Shown piece after piece: positions 46,577 to 55,213 of a stretch of 64,000 nt of DNA; within the stretch, counting starts at the first letter, position 1; each line of letters opens with the position of its first letter. Position numbers and translations under genes: made by a program. Below the pieces are notes generated by a model that made no database searches, was not told where the DNA came from, and saw only the letters and a program-made list of their open reading frames with translations. Where the stretch lies: assembly GCF_000764185.1 (NCBI RefSeq), contig NZ_JQEC01000040.1:1-64000 (forward strand), read 5' to 3'. Source of the DNA: Colwellia psychrerythraea. Lineage in GTDB: Bacteria; Pseudomonadota; Gammaproteobacteria; Enterobacterales; Alteromonadaceae.

Positions 46577-48664
46577 ATGAAGTATTTTTTTTCCGTCTGC
46601 TTAGCGCTAACAGCACTCACAGCTACAGCAAGCGTAACTAGCCAATCAACGTCGCCCATAATACAGCCTAAAATTGTTGGTGGTGAGCTAGCAGACAAAG
46701 GCGATTGGCCTTGGATGGCAGCCTTGGTATTTACTCATAATGAAGTAATTACCTCGTTAGATGTAGCTGGAATTTCTTACCAAAGCACCCCCTTTTCAAA
46801 TTCTCCAACGGGTCAAGTGAGCGCTAACTTAATTGATTGTGGTATTGGCGATGGTCAATGTGATTCAGCTACAGACAAAGTATGCTTGATTTCCCGCGGC
46901 GAAATAGACTTTTCAGTTAAAGTTGATAATTGTCAATCAAGTGGCGGGGTAGGCGCTATTATTTTTAATAATGCTGCCGGTGATATTAATGGCACCTTAG
47001 GTGAAAATTTCTCTGGCAATATTCCTGTGGTTGCTATTAGCCAGGATGATGGCGCTACACTATTGAATATGATTGGTAGCCTTGCCAATATCAATATTAA
47101 CCCTCAACAACAAATTGCTCAAAGCGCTAACTGTGGTGCTAGCTTTATTGGTGAAAAATGGGTTCTCACCGCCGCTCATTGTGTCGACGATGCCAACATA
47201 AATTTGCTAAAAGTTAATGTAGGTGAGTACGATTTAAGTGACGGCGCCAATAATGCAAAAGCCATTAAACGTATTTATATGCACCCTGAATACAACGAGG
47301 GTAGTGCTTTTAATAATGATATCGCTTTAATTGAACTAGAAGAAACCGTTGACCACCCAGCTATATCACTTGTCGACCTTGATACAACTAATCAGTTAGC
47401 ATTAGCTAATAGTATGGTAACCGTTATAGGTTGGGGTAATCAAACAGCTTACGGTCCTAATGAAGCTACCCCTGCCAATACCCAGCCAGATAAATTACAC
47501 CAAGTTGAACTTTCCCTGTTAAGTAATACGCAATGTAAAGATAAATTAGTTCAAGCTTATAGTGACTTAGATGGCATTAACTATACTACCCAACAAGTCG
47601 GCATTACTGACAGCATGATTTGTGCAGAATTTATAGGTGGTGGTAAAGGATCATGCCAGGGAGATAGCGGCGGTCCATTATTAGTAAATACCAATCAAGG
47701 TTGGCAACAAATAGGTATAGTTAGTTATGGTATTGGCTGCGCGGATGCTGCATTTCCAGATGTATATGCCCGTACTGGAAAGTTTACTGATTGGGTAAAT
47801 GAAATTACTACAGGGATAGCAATTGAGCCTAGTTATGACTTTGCTATTACGCCAGAAAATTCTGCACAAAGCCATCAGTTAACAGTCAGTAATAACAGCA
47901 GTCATACAGCTAATTTAACATTCACTCTTATACCAGACAAAATAGGCAGTACTGGTTTTACTCTAAATACTGATGATTGTAGTTCACTGGCTGCAAAACA
48001 AAGCTGTCAAATCGAAGTTAGCTTTGCTGCTAGCACTATTGGTCAACATAGAATGCGCATTTTAGTTAACAGCAATGATGAAAACATTCCAACCAATCAA
48101 GCTTATATCAGCGCACAGGCAATTGCTGCCAATAGTGACATCAATACTCAATTATCCAACGGCTCCTCTGAGCTCCTTTGGTTTAGTGGCGGAGATAAAC
48201 CTTGGTCAATTGATAATGTTGAAGCAGCGATTATTAGTGGTGATATAGAGGGCGGTCAGCAAAGCTCTGTTATGATGACTTTTACTGGCGCGGGCAACTT
48301 ATCATTCCAGTGGAAAGTTTCCTCTGAAGAGAATACTGATGACCCCGAACTGCCTTATGATGCCTTGTATTTATTTGTTGATGGTGAACAAGTCGACTTT
48401 ATCTCTGGCGAAGTAGCGTACACCAAGGTAAACATTCCGAACTTAGCCGAAGGTGAACATCAAATAATTTGGCTTTACCTCAAAGATGAAAATACTGACG
48501 CAGGTAAAGATCAAGGCTCTTTGAGAAACGTACAATTTATTCCTGATGCACTACCAGCAATTTCTACCCCTCCAGTTCAAGCTGAAAGTAAATCAAGTGG
48601 TGGTAGCGTCTATTATATATTGCTACTACTCGGTTTATTAAAACTTATCCGTAGACGTATTTAA
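46577..48664 (+). CDS. Secreted trypsin-like protease with inserted PA domain and GlyGly-CTERM tail
   Basis: This is an S1-family serine protease of 695 residues. A signal peptide (about 1-19) precedes KIVGG at 32-36, the usual activation site. The catalytic triad is His201 (TAAHC), Asp248 (NNDIAL) and Ser364 (GDSGGP). About 130 residues (roughly 55-180) lie between the IVGG strand and the His segment and look like a PA domain (KVCLISRGEIDFSVKVDNCQ, GAIIFNN, IPVVAIS). Two beta domains follow, and the end SSGGSVYYILLLLGLLKLIRRRI is a GlyGly-CTERM signal processed by rhombosortase in type II-secreting bacteria. A terminator follows. Confidence 0.9.
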   Translation: MKYFFSVCLALTALTATASVTSQSTSPIIQPKIVGGELADKGDWPWMAALVFTHNEVITSLDVAGISYQSTPFSNSPTGQVSANLIDCGIGDGQCDSATDKVCLISRGEIDFSVKVDNCQSSGGVGAIIFNNAAGDINGTLGENFSGNIPVVAISQDDGATLLNMIGSLANININPQQQIAQSANCGASFIGEKWVLTAAHCVDDANINLLKVNVGEYDLSDGANNAKAIKRIYMHPEYNEGSAFNNDIALIELEETVDHPAISLVDLDTTNQLALANSMVTVIGWGNQTAYGPNEATPANTQPDKLHQVELSLLSNTQCKDKLVQAYSDLDGINYTTQQVGITDSMICAEFIGGGKGSCQGDSGGPLLVNTNQGWQQIGIVSYGIGCADAAFPDVYARTGKFTDWVNEITTGIAIEPSYDFAITPENSAQSHQLTVSNNSSHTANLTFTLIPDKIGSTGFTLNTDDCSSLAAKQSCQIEVSFAASTIGQHRMRILVNSNDENIPTNQAYISAQAIAANSDINTQLSNGSSELLWFSGGDKPWSIDNVEAAIISGDIEGGQQSSVMMTFTGAGNLSFQWKVSSEENTDDPELPYDALYLFVDGEQVDFISGEVAYTKVNIPNLAEGEHQIIWLYLKDENTDAGKDQGSLRNVQFIPDALPAISTPPVQAESKSSGGSVYYILLLLGLLKLIRRRI

Positions 48665-48682
48665 TCTGTAGTGTTCGATAGT

Positions 48683-48709
48683 AAAAAGGCAGTTTACTCT
48701 GCCTTTTTT
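48683..48709 (+). terminator. Terminator of the protease gene
   Basis: AAAAAGGCAG, a TTTACT loop and CTGCCTTTTTT form a compact intrinsic terminator 19 nt past the stop. Confidence 0.9.
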
Positions 48710-48820
48710 AATTTTTATCTACCCCTGACAGGCCGTTAAAATCTTGTTTAACATTCGCAAATGGGCCGTTTTATGCTATATTCTTGGCAAATTTTCTCCC
48801 TTTCAATGTAACAAATCCAG

Positions 48821-49834
48821 ATGATGAAATTTCAAGGTAACCATATTCTATCGGTATCACAATTTGACCGTGAAGCTATCGCAAAAATATTACAAGTTTC
48901 TGCGCAAATGACGCCTTATGCATCACGCCAAAAACGTTGTCATGTGCTAGAAGGTGCCATTTTAAGCAACTTATTTTTTGAACCCAGTACTCGTACTAGA
49001 GTAAGTTTTGGTACTGCTTTTAATTTATTAGGCGGTTTTGTCCGTGAAACTGTTGGTCAAGAGAACTCATCACTTAGTAAAGGTGAATCTTTATTTGATA
49101 CTGCGCAAGTGATCAGTGGTTACTCTGATGTAATTGCCATGCGTCATCCGCAAATGCACTCGGTAGATCAGTTTGCACAGGGTAGTTCTGTTCCTGTTAT
49201 CAATGGCGGGGACGGCGCTAATGAACACCCTACCCAAGCTTTACTTGACCTTTTTACTATTCAATCAGAAATGATGCACTTTAATAAAGGCCTAGATGAG
49301 TTAAATATAGTTTTGATGGGTGACTTAAAACATGGTCGCACAGTGCATTCATTATCAAAACTACTCAGCCTTTATGACAATGTAAAAGTGACTATGGTAG
49401 CGCCAAAAGCCTTACAAATGCCTGACAGTGTTGTTTCGACCTTAAGTGATGCCGGCCATGAAGTCACTCAAACTGAAACGATGGCGGGTAATTTATCTGC
49501 TGATGTTATTTATCAAACCAGAATTCAACAAGAACGCTTTGCTAGCAAAGATGAAGCAGAGTTATACCGCGGACATTTCAGCTTGAATAAAAGTGTTTAT
49601 CAGAAATATTGTCGGGAAAACACCGTAATAATGCATCCTTTACCGCGCGATTCTCGTCCCGAAGCTAATGAATTAGATACTGATCTCAATGATTTAGATA
49701 ATCTTGCTATATTTAGACAAGCACAAAATGGTGTTTTAGTGCGTATGGCCTTATTCGCCTTAACCTTAGGTGTTGAAGATCAACTTACAAATTACGAAAA
49801 ACCGGTAAACTGGTTCACAAATAAAAACGCCTAA
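48821..49834 (+). CDS. pyrB: Aspartate carbamoyltransferase catalytic chain
   Basis: PyrB joins carbamoyl phosphate and aspartate in pyrimidine synthesis. Family motifs are FEPSTRTR (53-60) for carbamoyl phosphate, HPTQALLDLFTI, GDLKHGRTVHSL and HPLPRDSRPE. At 337 residues it is about 25 longer than E. coli PyrB, mostly at the C-terminus, and no regulatory pyrI gene follows, so it may be unregulated by CTP or regulated differently. ATG 48824 is an equally possible start. hemL follows after 43 nt. Confidence 0.93.
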   Translation: MMKFQGNHILSVSQFDREAIAKILQVSAQMTPYASRQKRCHVLEGAILSNLFFEPSTRTRVSFGTAFNLLGGFVRETVGQENSSLSKGESLFDTAQVISGYSDVIAMRHPQMHSVDQFAQGSSVPVINGGDGANEHPTQALLDLFTIQSEMMHFNKGLDELNIVLMGDLKHGRTVHSLSKLLSLYDNVKVTMVAPKALQMPDSVVSTLSDAGHEVTQTETMAGNLSADVIYQTRIQQERFASKDEAELYRGHFSLNKSVYQKYCRENTVIMHPLPRDSRPEANELDTDLNDLDNLAIFRQAQNGVLVRMALFALTLGVEDQLTNYEKPVNWFTNKNA

Positions 49835-49877
49835 TGCCAAGGCCCTTATCAGCATGGACTTTTAGAAGACAAATATT

Positions 49878-51161
49878 ATGAATAAATCAGAACAGTTATT
49901 TGAACAAGCTCAAAAGATTATCCCTGGTGGCGTAAACTCTCCAGTTCGTGCCTTTAATGGCGTTGGCGGTAGTCCTTGCTTTATAAAACGTGCGCAAGGT
50001 GCGTATATTTATGATGCTGATGATAAAGCTTACATTGACTATGTTGGCTCTTGGGGACCAATGATTTTAGGTCATAACCACCCAGCTATACTTGATGCCG
50101 TTATTAACACCGCCAAAAATGGCTTAAGTTTTGGCGCGCCAACTGAACTTGAAATTACCATGGCTGAAAAGGTACGTGAGTTAGTACCATCGATGCAGTC
50201 GTTGCGTATGGTTAGTTCCGGTACTGAAGCCACCATGAGCGCTATTCGTTTAGCGCGTGGCTTTACTGGTCGTGACAAAATATTAAAATTTGAAGGTTGT
50301 TACCATGGTCACGCCGACTCACTGTTAGTAAAAGCCGGCTCTGGAGCACTAACCATGGGCATACCAAACTCACCTGGTATCCCTGCCGACTTTGCTAAAC
50401 ACACACTGACTGTTAGCTACAATAATATCGATGAAGTAAAAGATATTTTTGCAAAATACGCTGATGAAATAGCCTGTATTATTGTTGAACCCGTTGCCGG
50501 TAACATGAATTGTATTCCTCCTATCGAAGGCTTCCTTGAAGGGTTACGTGAGGTATGTGACCAATACGCTAGTGTATTAATTTTTGATGAAGTAATGACA
50601 GGCTTTCGTGTCGCATTAGGTGGCGCACAAGCGCATTACAATATTAAGCCGGACCTTACCACTTTAGGTAAAGTTATTGGTGGTGGTATGCCTGTTGGCG
50701 CATTTGGTGGCAAACAGGAAATAATGGACTATATTGCTCCCGTAGGACCAGTTTATCAAGCCGGTACTTTGTCGGGTAACCCTATCGCCATGGCTGCTGG
50801 TTTAGCTTCATTAACTGAATTAGCTAAAGGTGATAAACATCAGCAATTAAGTGCTGCCACTGAGAAACTAGCCATGGGCATTAAAGCTGCGGCTGAACGC
50901 AACGGCATTAACTTAAGTGTTAATTATGTCGGCGCCATGTTTGGTTTCTTCTTTACTGAAGATAAAGAGACGATAACAACGTATGAGCAAGCAACACAAT
51001 GTGATGGTGAAATGTTCAAGCGCTTCTTCCATTTAATGTTGGCTGAAGGCGTTTACCTAGCACCATCAGCGTATGAAACTGGCTTTTTATCAACCGCACA
51101 TAACGATGAGATAATTGAAAAAACACTCGTTGCTGTTGATAAGTGTTTCGCTCAATTATAA
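49878..51161 (+). CDS. hemL: Glutamate-1-semialdehyde 2,1-aminomutase
   Basis: HemL converts glutamate-1-semialdehyde to 5-aminolevulinate, the C5-pathway precursor of haem. The 427-residue PLP enzyme has Lys265 in [18 protein letters not shown], which is the canonical catalytic Lys number. The N-terminus [18 protein letters not shown] is diagnostic, with [18 protein letters not shown] for cofactor phosphate binding. It lies 43 nt after pyrB, so cotranscription is possible although the pathways differ. A (GGTTT)7 repeat and a strong terminator follow. Confidence 0.97.
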   Translation: MNKSEQLFEQAQKIIPGGVNSPVRAFNGVGGSPCFIKRAQGAYIYDADDKAYIDYVGSWGPMILGHNHPAILDAVINTAKNGLSFGAPTELEITMAEKVRELVPSMQSLRMVSSGTEATMSAIRLARGFTGRDKILKFEGCYHGHADSLLVKAGSGALTMGIPNSPGIPADFAKHTLTVSYNNIDEVKDIFAKYADEIACIIVEPVAGNMNCIPPIEGFLEGLREVCDQYASVLIFDEVMTGFRVALGGAQAHYNIKPDLTTLGKVIGGGMPVGAFGGKQEIMDYIAPVGPVYQAGTLSGNPIAMAAGLASLTELAKGDKHQQLSAATEKLAMGIKAAAERNGINLSVNYVGAMFGFFFTEDKETITTYEQATQCDGEMFKRFFHLMLAEGVYLAPSAYETGFLSTAHNDEIIEKTLVAVDKCFAQL

Positions 51162-51210
51162 GAAACGAGTACTAATTCAAATAAATTTCTGAGTAGGAAC
51201 ACTCTGACTT

Positions 51211-51245
51211 GGTTTGGTTTGGTTTGGTTTGGTTTGGTTTGGTTT
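51211..51245. repeat. Pentanucleotide microsatellite (GGTTT)7
   Basis: Seven perfect GGTTT units lie 49 nt after the hemL stop and just before the terminator. Such tracts change length by polymerase slippage. Here it lies in the 3' untranslated part of hemL and just past the end of the convergent small gene, so a change would not shift a reading frame. Confidence 0.95.
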
Positions 51246-51255
51246 GTTAATGTAT

Positions 51256-51294
51256 AAAAAAACGCTGCCAGTATAACTACTGGCAGCGTTTTTT
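51256..51294. terminator. Bidirectional terminator between hemL and the 127-aa gene
   Basis: AAAAAACGCTGCCAGTA pairs exactly with TACTGGCAGCGTTTTTT across a TAAC loop. A and T tracts on both sides serve both convergent genes. Confidence 0.93.
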
Positions 51295-51310
51295 ATATTT
51301 TTTGATGCAT

Positions 51311-51694
51311 CTAGCTCTTCAGTTCATCATGCAGCCAATCTAAACCTTGCTGCCAACCTAAATTTAAGCCATCAAATACTTTTAAGTTCCAGCCATCAAG
51401 TTTACGCATCTCAGCAACTTCACCTACAGACTTTTTACTTTCATTATCATACGTAACTACCGCAATTGCCGTTAGGTTCTCATGGGAAGCCACACTTAAT
51501 TTAGCTTCAAATGAAAAGTCATACTTATTAATTTTATTTACCAATAGGGCAAAGTTATTCGAAAATATTTCAGCCAAAACTCTGTCATATTCTTCAGACA
51601 TCTCTAAAGAAATAACAACACCTTGGTCAACAATAACTTCAGCAATATGCTCATTCAATACATTAATTCTAGCAAAGCTTAATTGATGTTTCAT
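51311..51694 (-). CDS. Small cytosolic protein of unknown function
   Basis: I do not firmly recognise this 127-residue protein. It has no signal peptide or membrane segment. The alternating beta and helix pattern (IAEVIVDQGVVISLEMSEEYDRVLAEIF, then FALLVNKINKYDFSF) is reminiscent of STAS/SpoIIAA-like folds, as seen in small stand-alone proteins, but this is a weak impression. It is monocistronic, ends at a shared bidirectional terminator, and is followed upstream by a 108-bp gap before moeA's 3' end. Coding bias looks normal. Confidence 0.7.
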   Translation of the reverse strand: MKHQLSFARINVLNEHIAEVIVDQGVVISLEMSEEYDRVLAEIFSNNFALLVNKINKYDFSFEAKLSVASHENLTAIAVVTYDNESKKSVGEVAEMRKLDGWNLKVFDGLNLGWQQGLDWLHDELKS

Positions 51695-51802
51695 AATGGC
51701 CCCTTAAACTGTATATTTTATACCTTATAGTAAACCTGCTACATTTTCCAATAATAGGCTGTTTTATTGAAAATCACGAATAACTTTTCCTCTAAAAATA
51801 AA

Positions 51803-53035
51803 CTATAAAAATTGATCAAATAATTGCACGTTAACCATTTCGCCAGCTTTGACTCTGCCTTGCTCACTTGGCAGTACAATAAAACAATTAGCCTTTACTA
51901 AGCTAGATAAAATACCTGATCCTTGTGCACCCGTTGAAGAAACGACATTTTCACCCGCTTCGTTTACAGCTAAAATACCGCGTTGAAAATCCATACGACC
52001 TGGTGACTTGCGTAAATCTGCACTGCATTTCACTATTAAATGTGTACGCTTTAAAGGCTGTGCATTTTGCATCTTAGTTAGTGCTACTAATGCTAATTGA
52101 TGGAAAGTCACTAAAGCTGAGACAGGGTTACCTGGCAAACCAAAAAAGACACTATTAGCTAATTTACCAAAAGCAAAGGGCTTACCTGGCTTCATTGCTA
52201 TTTTCCAAAAGCCTATCTCACCTAATTCATCTAAAACAGTTTTGGTGTAATCAGCATCACCAACAGATACGCCGCCAGAAGAGATTACCGCATCGGCCTG
52301 TTCATCGGCACTAATAAAGGCCGCTTTTATCGCTTCGAAGTCATCTTCAATGATACCAAAATCAATAACATCGACATTCAATTTGCTTAGCATTACCGCT
52401 AAAACAAAGCTATTTGACTCATAGATATCACCAACTCGTAACGCTTGTCCTGGAGATTTCAATTCATCACCGGTAGCAATCAACGCTACCTTTAATTTAC
52501 GATAGACCTTAACTTCAGCCACGCCCAATGAAGCTAATACACCAATATCAACCGCCGCTAACCTATGCCCAGATTGCAACACCTGCTGACCGATGTTGAT
52601 ATCTTCACCGGCATTACGGACATGCGAGCCAAAGCTTTTTTCTTGTAAAAAGGTAATTTGTTCATCATTAGCAGTGACATTTTCTTGCATCTCAACCGAA
52701 TCACAACAGTCAGGTATTTTAGCTCCCGTCATAATACGGATGCACTCTCCAGCTTGGCACACACCTTGAAAAGGAGCCCCAGCCATAGAGCGTCCCACAA
52801 GTGTTAGCGTTTTATCTGACATTAAACTATCAAGAGCAAAAGCATAACCATCCATTGCTGAGTTGTCATGCGGTGGCACATTTAATGGGCTAGCAATATC
52901 TTGCGCTAAAACATAGTGCTGCGCATCACCGATAGCCAAACTTATTGTTTCAGTGATAGGTGATACTTGCGTTAGCATATTTGCTAGCGCTTGTTCAAAA
53001 GGTAAAAGCCCTGGAGCTGAGCAACAGTCAGACAT
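51803..53035 (-). CDS. moeA: Molybdopterin molybdenumtransferase MoeA
   Basis: MoeA inserts molybdenum into adenylylated molybdopterin, the last step of basic Moco synthesis. The 410 residues include the N-terminal PPHDNSAMDGYAF motif, RIMTGAKIPDCCDSV, the SNSFVLAVMLSKLN region, SSGGVSVGDADYTK and KPGKPFAFGKL/GLPGNPVSAL, all typical of MoeA. Two extra Cys pairs (SDCCSAPG at the N-terminus and DCCDSV) are unusual. It diverges from moaA; the 476-bp gap has an FNR box that could serve both directions. Confidence 0.96.
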   Translation of the reverse strand: MSDCCSAPGLLPFEQALANMLTQVSPITETISLAIGDAQHYVLAQDIASPLNVPPHDNSAMDGYAFALDSLMSDKTLTLVGRSMAGAPFQGVCQAGECIRIMTGAKIPDCCDSVEMQENVTANDEQITFLQEKSFGSHVRNAGEDINIGQQVLQSGHRLAAVDIGVLASLGVAEVKVYRKLKVALIATGDELKSPGQALRVGDIYESNSFVLAVMLSKLNVDVIDFGIIEDDFEAIKAAFISADEQADAVISSGGVSVGDADYTKTVLDELGEIGFWKIAMKPGKPFAFGKLANSVFFGLPGNPVSALVTFHQLALVALTKMQNAQPLKRTHLIVKCSADLRKSPGRMDFQRGILAVNEAGENVVSSTGAQGSGILSSLVKANCFIVLPSEQGRVKAGEMVNVQLFDQFL

Positions 53036-53205
53036 AAAAACTCACTTAAATATTTATACTCAATAAGATACGATAATTTTCACTCTAAACTAACTCAACT
53101 TGCAAGCCTATTGAGGAATTACAGGTTAAATTAGTATAGGGTAACCTATAGCAACAGTATCGCTTAAGTACCCATAATAATAATAGTGTTATAACCACAA
53201 CTTTA

Positions 53206-53219
53206 TTGATTTTGATCAA
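53206..53219. promoter_or_regulatory. Perfect FNR-type box in the moeA-moaA gap
   Basis: TTGAT-TTTG-ATCAA matches the consensus FNR operator TTGAT-N4-ATCAA exactly. FNR (EtrA in relatives) activates genes under anoxia, and moaA is a known FNR target in E. coli. The dyad centre lies at 53212.5, which is 41.5 bp before the start point predicted from the -10 box at 53242. Confidence 0.75.
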
Positions 53220-53241
53220 TAAACTGCTTTGCAATAAAAAC

Positions 53242-53247
53242 TACTAT
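53242..53247 (+). promoter_or_regulatory. Predicted -10 box of the moaA operon promoter
   Basis: TACTAT matches four of six TATAAT positions. With transcription starting near 53254, the FNR dyad is centred at -41.5, the exact class II activator position, and a good -35 box is not needed. The predicted leader is about 258 nt, long enough to hold the structured region at 53341-53511. Confidence 0.5.
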
Positions 53248-53340
53248 CTCGCCATCAAAGTTCTATATGACCGTATTCCCTGAACTTGCATCTTCAAGCA
53301 GGCCGGGTATATACTAAATATTGAACAGAATTTTATTTAT

Positions 53341-53511
53341 AACACCGAGCTATCATCACTACCGTGGCGTTATTTTTAGGCACTCTTAAGCCTATTTATT
53401 ATCAACCATCATGTTGTGATATGCCGTAACTAAAGCAATGTATTTATTGCATTTTTAGTTGCCAGGGTTAACAAGGAAACGCGTTAGCCTCCCTACATTT
53501 GGAAAGGTGAC
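53341..53511 (+). ncRNA. Candidate Moco riboswitch (moaA leader)
   Basis: This structured leader lies directly before moaA. Visible pairings are AGGC/GCCT (53378-53393), ATCAAC/GTTGTGAT (53401-53420), a long AACTAAAGCAAT stem (53428-53460), and an outer CACC (53343) with GGTG (53506-53509). The outer pairing would include the ribosome-binding site AAGG. The 3' part has GGAAAC and CCTCCC followed by GGAAAGG, features I associate with the Moco RNA motif found before moaA in gammaproteobacteria. The class assignment is from memory and position, and a covariance search would decide it. Confidence 0.62.
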
Positions 53512-54483
53512 ATGTTAACAGACAACTATGGCCGTAGGTTTTCTTACCTGCGCTTATCGATTACTGACGTGTGCAATTTTAGTTGCACTTACTGCTTACC
53601 TGATGGTTATCAGTGCGATCAGCCACGTGATTTCTTATCACTATGTGAAATCAAACGTTTAAGCAAAGCTTTCGCAGAGCTAGGCACAGAGAAGATCCGC
53701 ATTACCGGTGGTGAACCTGCACTGCGTAAAGACTTACCTGAAATCATTCATATTTGTAAAGAAACACCTGGCATCAAAACAGTTGCGATAACCAGCAATG
53801 GTTTTAAATTGCCGGAGCACTTACCTCAATGGTTGGATGCCGGCATTGATGCCATTAATATCAGTATAGATAGCTTAGATCCTCGCCAATTTCATGCCAT
53901 AACAGGCCACGATAAGCTCAAGACTATTCTAGATGGTATTGATCTGGGCTTAGCCGATGGTCGCGCAACCATTAAAGTGAATACGGTATTAATGCGCGAA
54001 TACAGTGGCAAAGATATTCAAAGCTACCTGGATTGGATTAAAGATACCCCTATTACCTTGCGTTTTATTGAGTTAATGCAAACAGGAGATAACCAAAAGT
54101 TCTTTAATGCCCAGCATGTGCAAGGCTCTCGGATCAGACAAAACTTAATCCTTGATGGCTGGCTTCCTGTTATTCAACATAAATCAGCAGGTCCTGCTCA
54201 AGAGTTTTACCATCCTGATTATCAAGGTAAAGTCGGCCTGATCATGCCCTACTCCAAAGATTTTTGTAATAGCTGTAACCGCTTAAGAATTAGTTCAAGC
54301 GGTAAGTTGCATTTATGTCTATTTGGTGATGAAGGTTTGTCCTTGCGTGAGCAATTACAAAGTGATGATATCGCGCCATTACAACAGCAGATAGTATCAT
54401 TACTCGGTGACAAAAAAGCGACCCATTTTTTACATGAAAAGCTGACTGGTGCAACTAAACACCTTGCCATGCTTGGAGGTTAG
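53512..54483 (+). CDS. moaA: GTP 3',8-cyclase MoaA
   Basis: This radical SAM enzyme starts Moco synthesis by cyclising GTP, with MoaC completing cyclic pyranopterin monophosphate. The 323 residues have the N-terminal 4Fe-4S motif CNFSCTYC (Cys21, 25, 28), a second C-terminal cluster in FCNSCNRLRISSSGKLHLC, a GGEPAL SAM segment and the essential C-terminal Gly-Gly. Its ATG follows AAGGTGAC directly. It is the first gene of a ten-gene operon, and mobA follows after 2 nt. Confidence 0.96.
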   Translation: MLTDNYGRRFSYLRLSITDVCNFSCTYCLPDGYQCDQPRDFLSLCEIKRLSKAFAELGTEKIRITGGEPALRKDLPEIIHICKETPGIKTVAITSNGFKLPEHLPQWLDAGIDAINISIDSLDPRQFHAITGHDKLKTILDGIDLGLADGRATIKVNTVLMREYSGKDIQSYLDWIKDTPITLRFIELMQTGDNQKFFNAQHVQGSRIRQNLILDGWLPVIQHKSAGPAQEFYHPDYQGKVGLIMPYSKDFCNSCNRLRISSSGKLHLCLFGDEGLSLREQLQSDDIAPLQQQIVSLLGDKKATHFLHEKLTGATKHLAMLGG

Positions 54484-54485
54484 CT

Positions 54486-55127
54486 ATGAGTCATCAAATT
54501 ATTGATTGTTTAGGTGTAGTACTCGCTGGTGGTTTATCTTCTCGCATGGGACAAGATAAAGCACAATTATCACGCCTGACTAATGCCAATAACCCAGCAA
54601 CAAAATCTGCCACTAGTATGTTAGATTTTTCTAAACAGTTGCTTAGTGATGCTGGTATAAAAAACATAGTAGTTAGTGGTAACAACCACCAAATCCCTGA
54701 CAGAGTTCCGCAATCAGGTCCTGTAGGTGGAATATATAGTGTTTTAGCCCATTACCCTGAACAGTTACAACCAAAATCCCTATTAATTTTGCCTGTTGAT
54801 TTACCCTTAATGACGGCAGAGGATTTAGCTAAACTACGGCTAAAAGGTGAACTGAGTCACAAAGCGACTTTTTTCAGTGATCGCCAAAAACAAGCGCATC
54901 ATATTCCGTTATACTTACCCAACAATGCTTTTTTGCAACTGTTTCTAGCTCAGGCTTTCCAACGGGAAAATTTTATCGCTAGCGGTAAAAATAAGAATAA
55001 AAATGGTCCTTCAGTTCGAGCCATGTTAGCGCAAGTGCCTCACCAAGCCATTACTAGCCCAAATAATCAGGTGCTATTCAATACCAATACGCCACAGCAG
55101 TGGCAACAAGCACAAACACAGTTTTAG
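54486..55127 (+). CDS. mobA: Molybdenum cofactor guanylyltransferase MobA
   Basis: MobA attaches GMP to Mo-molybdopterin to give the MGD cofactor used by DMSO-reductase-family enzymes. The 213 residues show the nucleotidyltransferase signature LAGGLSSRMGQDKAQL, GPVGGIYSVLAHY and LILPVDLPLMTAEDL. The presence of mobA implies the host makes bis-MGD enzymes such as nitrate, TMAO or formate enzymes. It starts 2 nt after moaA, with GGAGGT overlapping the moaA end as ribosome-binding site. Confidence 0.92.
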   Translation: MSHQIIDCLGVVLAGGLSSRMGQDKAQLSRLTNANNPATKSATSMLDFSKQLLSDAGIKNIVVSGNNHQIPDRVPQSGPVGGIYSVLAHYPEQLQPKSLLILPVDLPLMTAEDLAKLRLKGELSHKATFFSDRQKQAHHIPLYLPNNAFLQLFLAQAFQRENFIASGKNKNKNGPSVRAMLAQVPHQAITSPNNQVLFNTNTPQQWQQAQTQF

Positions 55128-55213
55128 CCTAAACATATTGGGTAGCAGTACACTGCAATATTAGTAGCAAAAATATTAATTTAATTTAAAAAAATTTAGT
55201 AAAGGATAAATAT

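Noticed and set aside
51211..51245. CRISPR-like or telomere-like reading of the GGTTT repeats
   Set aside because: There are no spacers and the unit is only 5 bp, so it is a simple microsatellite.
53036..53340. ModE site in the moeA-moaA gap
   Set aside because: No pair of CGTTATAT-like half-sites with proper spacing was found; only the FNR-type box is convincing.
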